Of a stretch of 64,000 nt of DNA, positions 17,829 through 26,543 are shown piece after piece; within the stretch, counting starts at the first letter, position 1; each line of letters starts with the position of its first letter. The DNA lies in contig NZ_KB907309.1 of assembly GCF_000381925.1 (NCBI RefSeq), positions 434,001 to 498,000 on the forward strand. The letters run 5' to 3'. The notes beneath the pieces were generated by a model. The model ran no database searches and was not told where the DNA came from. It was given only the letters and a program-made list of their open reading frames with translations. The position numbers were made by a program, and so were the translations under genes. Source of the DNA: Nocardia sp. BMG111209 (GTDB lineage: Bacteria; Actinomycetota; Actinomycetes; Mycobacteriales; Mycobacteriaceae).

Positions 17829-17933
17829 ATGCCAGACGTGGTCCTTGCCTTCGAGATTCTGCTGGTCCTCGTTTCCGTGCTGATCGCATGGTTCGGTCTG
17901 TACGTCCTCTACCGGCTGTTCACCGAGTCGTGA
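17829..17933 (+). CDS. 34-aa membrane microprotein coupled to nitrobindin gene
   Basis: ATG at 17829 opens a 34-codon frame encoding a peptide that is almost entirely one membrane helix ([20 protein letters not shown]), with MPD before it and a short YRLFTES tail. Its stop overlaps the GTG of the next gene by 4 bp (GTGA), a strong sign of coupled translation. It is too short for most gene finders. I do not recognise a named family. By context it may tether or partner the heme-binding protein encoded next. The low third-position variety and absence of rare codons support a real gene. Confidence 0.7.
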   Translation: MPDVVLAFEILLVLVSVLIAWFGLYVLYRLFTES

Positions 17934-18706
17934 GCGACGCGGCGCACGAGCACGTCGAGAACGTAACGACGAACGGGACGGCGCCGAAAACCGCGGACGA
18001 GGACGATACGGCCCGCCGCAGTGGCGACGACGCGGCCCGCGGCAGCGTTGATGGCGCGGCCCCCCGCGGCGCCGAAGATACGGCCCGCCGCAGTGGCGAC
18101 CGAGCCGTCATCGAGGCCGCCGATCGCGCCGAATCCACCGGAAGCCGCAACATTCCGCAGCTCCCGGATCTCCCGCTGCCCGACGATACGGCGAACCTGC
18201 GCCTGGGCCCGGATCTGAGTTCCGCGATGCTCGCACTGCTGCCGCTGGTCGGTGTGTGGCGCGGTGAGGGCGAGGGCAACGATCCCGAGCGCGGCGACTA
18301 CCACTTCGGCCAGCAGATCATCGTGTCGCACGACGGCGGCGACTATCTGACCTGGAACGCGCGCTCCTGGGTGATCGACGCGGACGGCAGCTACGCCGGC
18401 CCCGATCTGCGCGAGAGCGGCTTCTGGCGGGTCGGCACCGACGGTGACGACGAGGTGATCGAACTGCTGCTCACGCACAGCTCCGGCATCGTCGAACTGT
18501 TCTACGGCCAGGCGCTCACCCAGTCGTCCTGGGAGCTGGCCACCGATGTCGTGATCCGCAGCCAGTCCGGCGCGGTGGTGGGCGGCGCCAAGCGCCTCTA
18601 CGGCATCGTCGAGGGCGGCGATCTGGGCTACGTCGAGGAGCGGGTGGTCGCCGACGGCGTGCTCGAACCTCGCCTGTCGGCTCGGCTGCAACGCTACATC
18701 GGCTGA
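17930..18706 (+). CDS. Nitrobindin-like heme-binding beta-barrel protein
   Basis: The C-terminal 165 residues form the nitrobindin/DUF1794 (FABP-like) barrel: [15 protein letters not shown] (family GxWxGxG, near residue 99), [24 protein letters not shown] and the terminal VEERVVADG. Nitrobindins bind ferric heme and isomerise peroxynitrite; mycobacterial homologues include Rv0813c, which has this same genome position, and Rv2717c. The N-terminal ~85 residues are a charged low-complexity extension with a DNA repeat. Start GTG 17930 overlaps the upstream microprotein stop by 4 bp. Confidence 0.82.
   Translation: MSDAAHEHVENVTTNGTAPKTADEDDTARRSGDDAARGSVDGAAPRGAEDTARRSGDRAVIEAADRAESTGSRNIPQLPDLPLPDDTANLRLGPDLSSAMLALLPLVGVWRGEGEGNDPERGDYHFGQQIIVSHDGGDYLTWNARSWVIDADGSYAGPDLRESGFWRVGTDGDDEVIELLLTHSSGIVELFYGQALTQSSWELATDVVIRSQSGAVVGGAKRLYGIVEGGDLGYVEERVVADGVLEPRLSARLQRYIG
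18005..18100 (+). repeat. 24-bp direct repeat, 72-bp period, in nitrobindin N-terminus
   Basis: An identical 24-bp unit beginning GATACGGCCCGCCGC occurs at 18005-18028 and 18077-18100. It encodes DTARRSGD in both copies. The 72-bp spacing keeps frame, so it looks like an in-frame duplication inside the disordered extension. Confidence 0.8.
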
Positions 18707-18725
18707 GCCACAATCGAATTCGTAT

Positions 18726-18751
18726 CTCCGGCGCCCGCGTGGGTGCCGGAG
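18726..18751 (+). terminator. Terminator after the nitrobindin-like gene
   Basis: CTCCGGCGCCC and GGGTGCCGGAG pair over 11 bp (one G-T) around a GCGT loop, 19 bp past the stop codon, followed by CTGTTCTCC. The rest of the 296-bp gap to the cydC end shows nothing further convincing. Confidence 0.7.
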
Positions 18752-19002
18752 CTGTTCTCCGGGACGAGCCCGGACAGGGAACAGCCCCCGAGCCGTATCG
18801 TGGAGGAGAACCTCGCACGATCCCGATCGGACCAATCGGGGGCTCGGGGGCCGGGTGACTGCCTGGGATTGGTTCGGCGTTCGCGCGAACGGAATCCGTC
18901 TTTGCAGCGGTGACGCCTAGCCGGCAGCCACCTCACGTGTCCTGGAATTACTCATTCTCGGAACCACCTCCTTTCCCGTGTAGAGATCAAGGTAGTCCGC
19001 GC

Positions 19003-20673
19003 TCAACGGATCGGCAACGCATTTTCGCGGAGCGCGGAATCCCTGGTCGGAGCCCTTTCCGCGCAGACGGACCGGACATGGACGACGCCACCCGCGGCCA
19101 CGTCCAGCACGGTCTCGGCGCGGTGATCCGGCGGCAGCCGGTGGGTGACCACCACGACCGTGCGATCGGGTTCGACCAACCCGCTGGTCTCGTCGAGCAG
19201 TGCCCGCAGTAGATCCGCTCCCGCAACGGCTTCCAGATGTTCGGTCGGCTCGTCCAGCAGCAGCACCCGGGCCGGTGAGATCAGCGCGCGGGCCAGCAGG
19301 ATGCGCCGCCGCTGACCGCCGGAGACCGCCGCCGCGCCCCCGACCAGGTCGGTGTCCAGACCGTCGGGCAGCCCGTCCAGCCAGGGCCCGGCACCGACCG
19401 CCCGCAACGCGGCCTCGGCCGCCGCGGGTGTCAGATCACCGCGGGCGACCCGCAGATTCTCCAGCACCGTGGTGCCGAACAGATGCGCGTCCTCGGCGAA
19501 GAAGGTGACCCCCGGCCGCGGCACGTCGAACAGCCCCGCCCAGGACATCAGCAGCGTGGTCTTACCGGCCCCGCTGGGTCCCACCACCGCGATCCGCCGA
19601 CCGGCGGGCATGAGCGGAGAACCGTTGGGCGGCAGCGTGTTCCGAACCCGTTCGGCCGTCAAGATGCGCCGAATCGCCGCCCGGCCGTGGGTCAGCGCCT
19701 GCGCGGCGGCCGGCAGCACCGCCACCGCCTCGAACGCCGACAGCGGTAGCAGGACCAGCACGGCGAGGGCCATCGGCGTGATCCCGCCGGCCGGCGCCGG
19801 TTGCATCGGACCGGCTGGTGCGCCGGAACCACTGCCGTACAACATGATTCCGATCGCCAGCGCACCCAGCACGCTCGCCCCGATCGACAACGGCAGCGCC
19901 GCCGCCGCCCACGCGCCGCGCGCGGCCGCCCGGTCCTCGGCCGCCACCGCGCGCGCAGCGGCGTCGGTCGCGTCCCGCATCGCACCGCCGAGCCGACCGG
20001 CCACCCGCAGTTCCGGCGCATGATCGAGCACGGTGACCGCCGCCGTCGTGAACGCGATCCGATCCGCGCGCACCGCCGTCTCCGCCTCCCGGGCCGCCCG
20101 CGCCGACCACCAGGGTGCGAGCACACCCGCCACCACCAGCGCGACCGCGAGCACCCCCGCCGCGGCCACCGAAACGGTCCCCAGCGCCAGCACCGCCGCG
20201 ACCGACAAGACGAACGCCACGGCGATCGGTACGACCGCCCGCACCACCACCGCCCCCAGATCGTCGATGTCGCGCCCGATCCGGGTGAGCAGGTCACCGC
20301 GCCGCAGTCGGGTCGGATCGTCCTCGGCCCGGCCACGCCGCAGACTCCAGACGTCCGCCGCCGCCAGCGCCGAGTAGACCCCCGCCCGAGCCCGCGTCAT
20401 CGCGCGCAGCGCGGCATCGTGGGTCGCCAGCCGCTCCACATACCGGCACACGCCTCGCGAGATCCCCAGCGCTCGCACGATCACCACGGCCACGCTGAGC
20501 TCCAGCACATGCGGCATCTCCCACGCGCGCGCGATCAACCACGCGGCCAGCCCCGCCAGCCCCAGCCCACTCCCCAGCGCCAGCACACCCCACAGCACGG
20601 ACACCGCGACCCGCCACCACGGCAACCCGGCCAGTTCCCGCATCCGCCGGAAATCTTTCAGCAGCAACGACAT
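19003..20673 (-). CDS. cydC: CydC, ABC exporter subunit for cytochrome bd maturation
   Basis: Half of the CydDC heterodimeric exporter of glutathione/cysteine-type thiols (here presumably cysteine or mycothiol) required for cytochrome bd assembly. The 556-residue protein has six membrane helices in the first ~300 residues and an ATPase domain with Walker A GPSGAGKTT (about residue 367), signature VSGGQRRRI and Walker B VLLLDEPTEHL. The linker GSGSGAPAGPMQPAPAGG is an extra glycine/proline insert between helices. Last gene of the leftward cydA-cydB-cydD-(ORF)-cydC operon. It ends with a ~25-residue charged tail. Confidence 0.9.
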   Translation of the reverse strand: MSLLLKDFRRMRELAGLPWWRVAVSVLWGVLALGSGLGLAGLAAWLIARAWEMPHVLELSVAVVIVRALGISRGVCRYVERLATHDAALRAMTRARAGVYSALAAADVWSLRRGRAEDDPTRLRRGDLLTRIGRDIDDLGAVVVRAVVPIAVAFVLSVAAVLALGTVSVAAAGVLAVALVVAGVLAPWWSARAAREAETAVRADRIAFTTAAVTVLDHAPELRVAGRLGGAMRDATDAAARAVAAEDRAAARGAWAAAALPLSIGASVLGALAIGIMLYGSGSGAPAGPMQPAPAGGITPMALAVLVLLPLSAFEAVAVLPAAAQALTHGRAAIRRILTAERVRNTLPPNGSPLMPAGRRIAVVGPSGAGKTTLLMSWAGLFDVPRPGVTFFAEDAHLFGTTVLENLRVARGDLTPAAAEAALRAVGAGPWLDGLPDGLDTDLVGGAAAVSGGQRRRILLARALISPARVLLLDEPTEHLEAVAGADLLRALLDETSGLVEPDRTVVVVTHRLPPDHRAETVLDVAAGGVVHVRSVCAERAPTRDSALRENALPIR

Positions 20674-20677
20674 CGGA

Positions 20678-20962
20678 CTACTCCCTCCTCCGCCGTCCCG
20701 ACGGTTCCGCCGAGATCCCGATCCCGGCGAACGACGCGCAGCCGTAGGCGACCGGCGCCGTGACCGCGAGCAGGCCGATCACGTTCGGCCGGCCGGCCGC
20801 TCCGAGCGAACCGACCGCATCGAACGACACCCGGTACGAGCGACCCCTGCGGACGAGCTCCGGGTATGAGCGACTGCCTCTTCGGACCAGCGCGCCGTCG
20901 TGGAAGATCTGCTCGCCGGAGCTCGATAGGCGGGCGGCACGACGCCGAACAAGCGCGCTCAT
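20678..20962 (-). CDS. Small ORF between cydD and cydC, unknown
   Basis: A 94-codon frame whose ATG overlaps the cydD stop by 4 bp (ATGA) and whose stop is 4 bp before the cydC start, so it fills the 285-bp gap exactly. Its translation is arginine/serine-rich with a repeated motif (LVRRRAARLSS, LVRRGSRSYPE, LVRRGRSYR) and a weakly hydrophobic C-terminal part. Codon third positions are mostly G/C but include several rare choices (CTA, AGA, AGG). No family recognised. Perfect spacing argues for a gene; composition argues for an untranslated or decayed spacer. Confidence 0.4.
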   Translation of the reverse strand: MSALVRRRAARLSSSGEQIFHDGALVRRGSRSYPELVRRGRSYRVSFDAVGSLGAAGRPNVIGLLAVTAPVAYGCASFAGIGISAEPSGRRRRE

Positions 20963-22728
20963 CCGATCAGCTCCACAGGTCTCAATGGCGTTGTGGCCGT
21001 GGACATCACGGTGATCACCTCGTCGGCAGCAGCGAGCACTGCCGGACGGTGACCGATCAGGACGACGGTCGCGCCGGCTCGGGCACGAGCGACGAGGGCG
21101 GCGAGCACCCGGGCCTCGGCGACCTCGTCGAGATGGGCGGTCGGCTCGTCGAGCAGCAGAATCGGGCGGTCCGCCACCAGGATTCGGGTGAGCACCAGTC
21201 GCTGCCGCTGCCCCAGTGAGAGTCCGGTGCCACCGGCGCCCACCACCGTGTCCCAGCGGTCGGGCAGGTCACCCAGCACGTCATCGAAACCCGTTGCCGC
21301 GCAAGCATCTTCCAGCTCGGCGCTCGGGATGGTGTCGAAGGTGCGGGTACCGAGCAGGTCGAGATTGTCCCGCAGGGTGCCGGGCAGCAGCACCGGACGT
21401 TGCGGGAGCCAGGCGATACGCTGCCACCAGCCGTCCGGGTCCAGATCGGCAACCGGGATGCCGTCCACCAGCACCTCGCCGCCGTCCGGGGTGACGAGGC
21501 CCGGAATCGCTTGCAGCGTGGTCGATTTGCCGCAGCCGTTGGGACCGGTGAACACGGTCACCGTACCGGGGCGCAGCATCGCCGACAGGCCGGCCGGGGC
21601 CAGACCGTCGCGGGCGGCGACGGACAGATCGCGGATCTCGACGATCGGGTGCGGAACGTCGAGCCCACGAGTACCGGGCACGATCCGGGCCGGATCCTCG
21701 AGCACCCCGAAAGCCTTGTCCGCGGCCGCCATTCCGTCCTGAGCGGCGTGGAAGCGTTCACCGACGGCCCGCAGCGGCAGATACACCTCGGGTGCCAGAA
21801 CGAGGGCGAGCAGTCCGGCATACAGGCTCATATGGCCGTAGACCAGCCGCATCCCGATCGAGACGGCGACCAACGCGACACACAGCGTGGCCAGCAGTTC
21901 CAGCACCATCGACGACAGGAACGCCACCCGCAGCGCCGCCATCGTGCGTTCCCGCAGCGTGACACCGAGGGCGGACACCCGGTGCCGCATCGTCGTGGCG
22001 GAAACCGCATCGGCGATCTCTTCGGCCGCGCCGCGCCCCGGTGCGGCGGCCGAATCCGCTGCCGCACCGGCTGTTTCGCGGCCGAGGGCGCGCAGTGTCG
22101 GCAGGCCGGCGAACAGGTCCAGCAGTTGGCCGGACAGCCGGGTGGCCGCCGCCAGTGTCGCGGCGGAGCGGCCCTGGGTCATCCGGCCGATCAGGATCAT
22201 GAAGATCGGGATCAGGGGGAGGGTGACCGCGATGATGCCACCGGACACCGGATCGTGGTACAGGATCACCGCCAGCACGCTCGGCGGCACCAGCACCGCG
22301 AGCAACAGGGCCGGGAGGTAGCCGCTGAAGTACGGTCGCAGCCCGGCCAGCCCGTCGGCGACCACGACGGCCAGTTCGGTTCGGCGCGACTCCAATTCGC
22401 GGGGCGGGAGTGCGGCGGCGGCCGCGAGGACGGCGGTCTCCAGTTCGGCGACCACCCGCGCCCCCGCGCGGTGGGCCAGCCGGGACTGCCACCACGTCGC
22501 CACCACCCGGCACAGCACCGCACCGGCGAAGACCAGCAGCGCGGTGCGCCAGGACGCGATGTCACGCCGGGCCGGATCGGTGACGACGCCCGCGAGCACC
22601 CCGGCCAGCGCGATCGCCGCGACCACGATGCCGGCCGTGGTCACCAGCGAGAGTGCCACGGCGACAACGAGATAGCGGCGGGCCGAACGAGCGTGCCGCC
22701 ACAGGCGCGGATCCACGGGTGCGGCCAT
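20959..22728 (-). CDS. cydD: CydD, ABC exporter subunit for cytochrome bd maturation
   Basis: Partner of CydC. The 589-residue protein has an N-terminal six-helix exporter domain and a C-terminal ATPase with Walker A GPNGCGKST (about residue 382), signature LSLGQRQRL and Walker B ILLLDEPTAHLD. SWRTALLVFAGAVLCRVVATWWQ and YFSGYLPALLLAVLVPP are typical CydD helices. I start at ATG 22728, four bases after the cydB stop, rather than at 22755, which would overlap cydB by 23 bp. Confidence 0.9.
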   Translation of the reverse strand: MAAPVDPRLWRHARSARRYLVVAVALSLVTTAGIVVAAIALAGVLAGVVTDPARRDIASWRTALLVFAGAVLCRVVATWWQSRLAHRAGARVVAELETAVLAAAAALPPRELESRRTELAVVVADGLAGLRPYFSGYLPALLLAVLVPPSVLAVILYHDPVSGGIIAVTLPLIPIFMILIGRMTQGRSAATLAAATRLSGQLLDLFAGLPTLRALGRETAGAAADSAAAPGRGAAEEIADAVSATTMRHRVSALGVTLRERTMAALRVAFLSSMVLELLATLCVALVAVSIGMRLVYGHMSLYAGLLALVLAPEVYLPLRAVGERFHAAQDGMAAADKAFGVLEDPARIVPGTRGLDVPHPIVEIRDLSVAARDGLAPAGLSAMLRPGTVTVFTGPNGCGKSTTLQAIPGLVTPDGGEVLVDGIPVADLDPDGWWQRIAWLPQRPVLLPGTLRDNLDLLGTRTFDTIPSAELEDACAATGFDDVLGDLPDRWDTVVGAGGTGLSLGQRQRLVLTRILVADRPILLLDEPTAHLDEVAEARVLAALVARARAGATVVLIGHRPAVLAAADEVITVMSTATTPLRPVELIG

Positions 22729-22732
22729 CGGA

Positions 22733-23824
22733 CTACACCTCGGCGCTCTTGGCATGCCGGCCGTAGACGACCTGCTCGAGCGGCAGACCGGTCGGCGCCG
22801 GGATCTGGTCCAGGGTGATCCGCTTGCGGAACACCCAGTACGTCCAGCCCTGGTAGATCAGCACCACGGGGGTCATGACCGCCGCCACCCAGCTCATCAC
22901 CACCAGCGTGTAGTGGGTGGAGGAGGCGGCGACGGTGGCGTGGCCGTCGATCGCGCGGCCGTCGACGGTCAGCCCGTAGGCCGGATCCAGGGTCGAGGGC
23001 AGCACATGCGGGAACAGGGCGCCGAACAGCAGCGTCACCGCGGCCACGATGGTGATCGCGGTGCCGGTGAAGGCCCAGCCGTCGCGGCGGACGAGTACGG
23101 CCACACCCGCGAGCAGCAGTCCGGCCACCGCGATGCCCAGCGGCGCCCAGGTCCAGCCGGTGCCGTGGGACAGCTGCGTCCAGATCCCGAACACGGCGAC
23201 CACGACCGCGGTCGGCAGCAACAGCACCCGCGCCGTCCGGTCGGCCGAATCCCGGATCTCCCCACCGGTTTTCAGGCCGATGAAGACCGCGCCGTGCAGC
23301 GCGAACAGCAGTGCCGTGGTCAGCGCGCCGAGCAGGGCATAGGGCCCGAGCAGCGGCAGCAGGCCGCCCTCCATCTGCCGATGCGCGTTCAGCCGCACCC
23401 CGTGCACGATGTTCGCGAACGCCAGGCCCCAGCCGATCGCGGGCACCCACGAGCCGAATCCGATCGCGACATCGCACCAGAGCCGCCAGCGCGGATCGTC
23501 GATCTTGCCGCGGTATTCGATCGCGCAGGCCCGCACGATCAGCGCCACCAGGATCAGCAACAGCGCGAGGTACATCCCGGAGAACAGGCTGGCGTACCAC
23601 TCCGGGAAGGCGGCGAACATCGCGCCGCCCGCGGTCAGCAGCCACACCTCGTTGCCGTCCCAGACCGGGCCGATGGTGTTGAGCAGCGCGCGGCGGCGGG
23701 TGTCGTCGCCGCGGCCGAGGATCGGCATCAGCATGCCCACCCCGAAGTCGAAGCCCTCCAGCACGAAATAGCCGGTGAACAGGACGCCGATCAGCAAGAA
23801 CCAGAATTCCGGCAGACTCATCAC
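22733..23824 (-). CDS. cydB: Cytochrome bd quinol oxidase subunit II
   Basis: Membrane partner of CydA in the high-oxygen-affinity terminal oxidase. The 363-residue protein has about nine membrane helices and the conserved segment GPVWDGNEVWL near residue 53, plus MSLPEFWFLLIGVLFTGYFVLEGFDFGVG at the N-terminus. It starts six bases after the cydA stop. The operon order A-B-D-C is the usual actinobacterial one. Confidence 0.95.
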   Translation of the reverse strand: MMSLPEFWFLLIGVLFTGYFVLEGFDFGVGMLMPILGRGDDTRRRALLNTIGPVWDGNEVWLLTAGGAMFAAFPEWYASLFSGMYLALLLILVALIVRACAIEYRGKIDDPRWRLWCDVAIGFGSWVPAIGWGLAFANIVHGVRLNAHRQMEGGLLPLLGPYALLGALTTALLFALHGAVFIGLKTGGEIRDSADRTARVLLLPTAVVVAVFGIWTQLSHGTGWTWAPLGIAVAGLLLAGVAVLVRRDGWAFTGTAITIVAAVTLLFGALFPHVLPSTLDPAYGLTVDGRAIDGHATVAASSTHYTLVVMSWVAAVMTPVVLIYQGWTYWVFRKRITLDQIPAPTGLPLEQVVYGRHAKSAEV

Positions 23825-23830
23825 AGCTCC

Positions 23831-25282
23831 TCAGTAGGCGAACGAAAGCTTCTCGACGGCAACGTCGTTCGCGTCGGCCTCGGCAACGGCCTTCACGGGT
23901 TCCGGTCCCGCGTACGCGTAGCGGCGCATCAGGTAGAACCACACCACCGCGAGCGCCCCGTACAGCAGGGTGAAGACGATCAGCGAGGTGAGCACGGTGC
24001 CGGCCGACAGTCCGGAGACGCCCTGTTGCACGGTCATCCGGATGTGCGCGTCGCCGGTCGGATTGGGCGCGACCACCCAGGGCTGGCGGCCCATCTCGGT
24101 GAACACCCAGCCCGCGCTGTTGGCGAGGAACGGCGTCACCACCGCGAACGCGCCGAGCCACGGCCACCAGCGCTGCCGCGGCATCCGGCCGCGCCACAGT
24201 GCCCAGAACGCCGCCAGTACCAGCAGCGCCGGACCGGCCAGGAAGCCGATCATGGCCCGGAAACTCCAGTAGGTGACGAACAGGTTCGGCCGGTAGTCAC
24301 CGGGCCCGAACTTCTGGTTGTAGGCGGCCTGCAGATCCTTCACACCCTCGAGCCGCACTCCGGAGAATTTGCTCTCGGCCAGGTAGGGCAGCACATACGG
24401 CACCTCGATGAGGTGGGTGACGCTGTCGCAGTTGTTGTGGGTGCCGATGGTCAGCACCGAGAATTTCGGGTCGAGCTGGGAGTGGCACAACGATTCCGCC
24501 GAGGCCATCTTCATCGGCTGCTGCTGGAACATCAGCTTGCCCTGCGTATCGCCGGTGAAGAACAGCACGACCGCCGAGACGATCACCACCCAGACCCCCA
24601 GCCAGGCGGCCGGCCGCCACATCGCGTTCGCGGCCGCGCCGCGACCGGCCCGCGCCTCACGACCGAGCCACCAGATCGCGATCGCGGCGACGAACGACCC
24701 CGCGACGATATAGGCGCCGGCGACGATGTGCGGATAGGCCGCCAGCGTGGTCGGATTCGTCAGCACCTTCGCGATGCTGTGCAGTTCCGCGCGGCCGGTC
24801 GCGGGGTTGTACTCGGCGCCGACCGGATGCTGCATGAACGAGTTCGCCGCGACGATGAAGTACGCGGAGGCGGCGGTGCCGATCGCCACCAGCCAGATGC
24901 AGCCCAGGTGGACGAGTTTCGGCAACCGGGTCCAGCCGAACAGCCACAGCCCGAGGAAGGTCGACTCCAGGAAGAAGGCGACCAGCGCCTCCATCGCCAG
25001 CGGCGCGCCGAACACGTCGCCGACGAACCGCGAGTACTCGCTCCAGGCCATCCCGAACTGGAATTCCTGCACGATGCCGGTCGCGACACCGATGGCGAAG
25101 TTGATCAGGAACAGCTTCCCGAAGAATTTGGTCAGGCGCACCCAGGCGTCGTTACCGGTCGCGACCCACACCGTTTCCATGACGGCGATCAGACCGGCCA
25201 GCCCGATCGTCAGCGGCACGAAGATGAAGTGGTAGACGGTCGTGATCCCGAACTGCCAGCGCGCGACATCGACGACATTCAT
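23831..25282 (-). CDS. cydA: Cytochrome bd quinol oxidase subunit I
   Basis: Carries hemes b558, b595 and d and oxidises the quinol while reducing oxygen. The 483-residue protein shows the heme-ligand start WQFGITTVYHFIFVPLTIGLAG, the FFLESTFLGLWLFGW helix, the quinol-binding Q-loop, and the diagnostic GWVFTEMGRQPWVV. Start ATG 25282 has GGAGG eight bases upstream; the longer frame from 25378 would run through the operator. A perfect 20-bp dyad lies just ahead of the ribosome site, indicating repressor control of the whole operon. Confidence 0.95.
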   Translation of the reverse strand: MNVVDVARWQFGITTVYHFIFVPLTIGLAGLIAVMETVWVATGNDAWVRLTKFFGKLFLINFAIGVATGIVQEFQFGMAWSEYSRFVGDVFGAPLAMEALVAFFLESTFLGLWLFGWTRLPKLVHLGCIWLVAIGTAASAYFIVAANSFMQHPVGAEYNPATGRAELHSIAKVLTNPTTLAAYPHIVAGAYIVAGSFVAAIAIWWLGREARAGRGAAANAMWRPAAWLGVWVVIVSAVVLFFTGDTQGKLMFQQQPMKMASAESLCHSQLDPKFSVLTIGTHNNCDSVTHLIEVPYVLPYLAESKFSGVRLEGVKDLQAAYNQKFGPGDYRPNLFVTYWSFRAMIGFLAGPALLVLAAFWALWRGRMPRQRWWPWLGAFAVVTPFLANSAGWVFTEMGRQPWVVAPNPTGDAHIRMTVQQGVSGLSAGTVLTSLIVFTLLYGALAVVWFYLMRRYAYAGPEPVKAVAEADANDVAVEKLSFAY

Positions 25283-25296
25283 GCGGCCTCCTGCCG

Positions 25297-25316
25297 TACT
25301 ACGACGTGTCGTAGTA
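25297..25316. promoter_or_regulatory. Perfect operator dyad TACTACGAC-GT-GTCGTAGTA before cydA
   Basis: A 9-bp perfect inverted repeat with a 2-bp centre sits 15-34 bp upstream of the cydA start. On the minus strand TTGCCC, a 16-bp gap and TAGCCT form a plausible promoter whose start point would fall inside the dyad, so a bound protein would block initiation. The TACTAC/GTAGTA ends resemble BlaI/MecI-type operators, and mycobacterial BlaI is known to control respiratory genes; which repressor binds here is inference. Confidence 0.7.
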
Positions 25317-25364
25317 AAGGCTACGCAGGATCGGCCGCCGGGCAACGAGTCTTGGGTCACGACA

Positions 25365-25390
25365 CTCCGGTGCACCACCGGAGCTTTTTT
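25365..25390 (+). terminator. Hairpin CTCCGGTG-CAC-CACCGGAG followed by CTTTTTT
   Basis: A perfect 8-bp hairpin with a 3-nt loop and a six-T run, reading rightward. No rightward gene precedes it; the genes on both sides (pabC, cydA) are transcribed leftward. It most likely ends leftward pabC transcripts (arms work both ways) and shields the cydA promoter; it could also terminate antisense transcripts from the cydA region. Confidence 0.65.
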
Positions 25391-25411
25391 CCACGACCGG
25401 AGTCCGGCCGA

Positions 25412-26299
25412 TCACTTCCAGTCGGTCAGGCTCCACAGCTTGGAGATCCCGCGATCCACCAGCTCCGGAATCTCGGCGGCCCGCTCCGGCGCCGACATGC
25501 GCAGCCCGTCCAGCGACGACACGCGCGCGGCGAGGGTGACGCTGGACAACAGCCACACGCTGTCGGCGGTGATGAGATCCGCCACGAAGCACGGCTCGTA
25601 GCGGCAGTCCCAGCCCGCCTTCCCGGCCTCCGCGTACAGCGCGCGCTGGGTGATCCCCGGCAGCACGCCGTTGCGCACCGGCGGGGTGATCAGCTTGTCG
25701 TCGCGCTGGATGACCACGGTGGACCGCGGCCCCTCCAGCACCCGATGCTCCGGGCTGGTGAAGATGACGTCGTCGGCATGGTTGCGCGCGGCGAAGCGCA
25801 GCGCGGCCATATTGGTGGCGTAGGAGAGGGTCTTGGCGCCGAGCAGCAGCCAGGGCGCGGTGGGTGCGAGCTCGATCGAGGTGCCGCGCGCCAGGGTGAT
25901 CACCGAAATCCCTTCGGCGCGAGCCTTGTTCACCCGTTCGGGCACCGGCACCACGAGAACGTAGGAGGTGCCGGAGTCGCGCCCCGGATGCGGATCGGTG
26001 TCGCGGCCGCGGGTGAACACGAGGCGCAGGGTGCCCTCGCGCTCGCTGCCCCACTCCTTCGCCGCGATCTCGACCGCGCGACGCCACCGCCCGAGATCGG
26101 GTTCGGGTAGGTCCAGCGCCTCCGCGGAACGGCGCAAACGAGCCAGATGTAATTCCAGCGCGCAGGCCTTGCCGTCCCGGAGCAGCACTGTCTCGAAGAT
26201 GCCGTCGCCGCGTAGCAGCCCGATATCGTCGGCATAGAGCAACGGCTCGTCCAGGTCTCTGATCGTGCCATCGAGAGTCACCAGAACTCGATCCACCAT
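25412..26299 (-). CDS. pabC: Aminodeoxychorismate lyase-like PLP enzyme (fold type IV)
   Basis: Class IV PLP enzyme; the family includes aminodeoxychorismate lyase (folate synthesis) and branched-chain/D-amino-acid transaminases. The 295-residue protein has the PLP lysine in LLGAKTLSYATNM (about residue 163), GLLRGDGIFETV near the N-terminus and the phosphate-binding GVLPGITQRAL. Position before ygfZ matches Rv0812. Start ATG 26299 (MVDRVLVTLDG) is preferred to the ORF start 69 bp upstream. Lyase rather than transaminase activity cannot be decided by eye. Confidence 0.85.
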   Translation of the reverse strand: MVDRVLVTLDGTIRDLDEPLLYADDIGLLRGDGIFETVLLRDGKACALELHLARLRRSAEALDLPEPDLGRWRRAVEIAAKEWGSEREGTLRLVFTRGRDTDPHPGRDSGTSYVLVVPVPERVNKARAEGISVITLARGTSIELAPTAPWLLLGAKTLSYATNMAALRFAARNHADDVIFTSPEHRVLEGPRSTVVIQRDDKLITPPVRNGVLPGITQRALYAEAGKAGWDCRYEPCFVADLITADSVWLLSSVTLAARVSSLDGLRMSAPERAAEIPELVDRGISKLWSLTDWK

Positions 26300-26543
26300 G
26301 CGTGGAAGCCTAGGCCAACAGGCCGTTCCGCGACGGGCTACCGAACCTTCGGTACACATTTCGGCCATCGAAACCTATGCTGTGTCAATTAATGTGCCAC
26401 GACACCCCCGAATCCCGGGGGCACCTCCCGGCCACGATCACCGTTCCTCCCGGCCACGATCGGGGGACCACGGCACTGTCGATCTTCCCACCCCGGCGGA
26501 GGTGGCCCGGCCGAAGTTCGAGGTTTCCCATACAGTGGTTGGT

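Noticed and set aside
25365..25390. Possible small RNA ending at the rightward T-tract hairpin
   Set aside because: No promoter is visible in the short stretch to its left other than the leftward cydA promoter, so I call only a terminator.
22754..26110. 1118-codon plus-strand open frame over cydB, cydA and pabC
   Set aside because: Composition is His/Arg/Gln/Gly-rich as expected from the complement of membrane-protein codons; no domain, and the opposite-strand genes are unmistakable.
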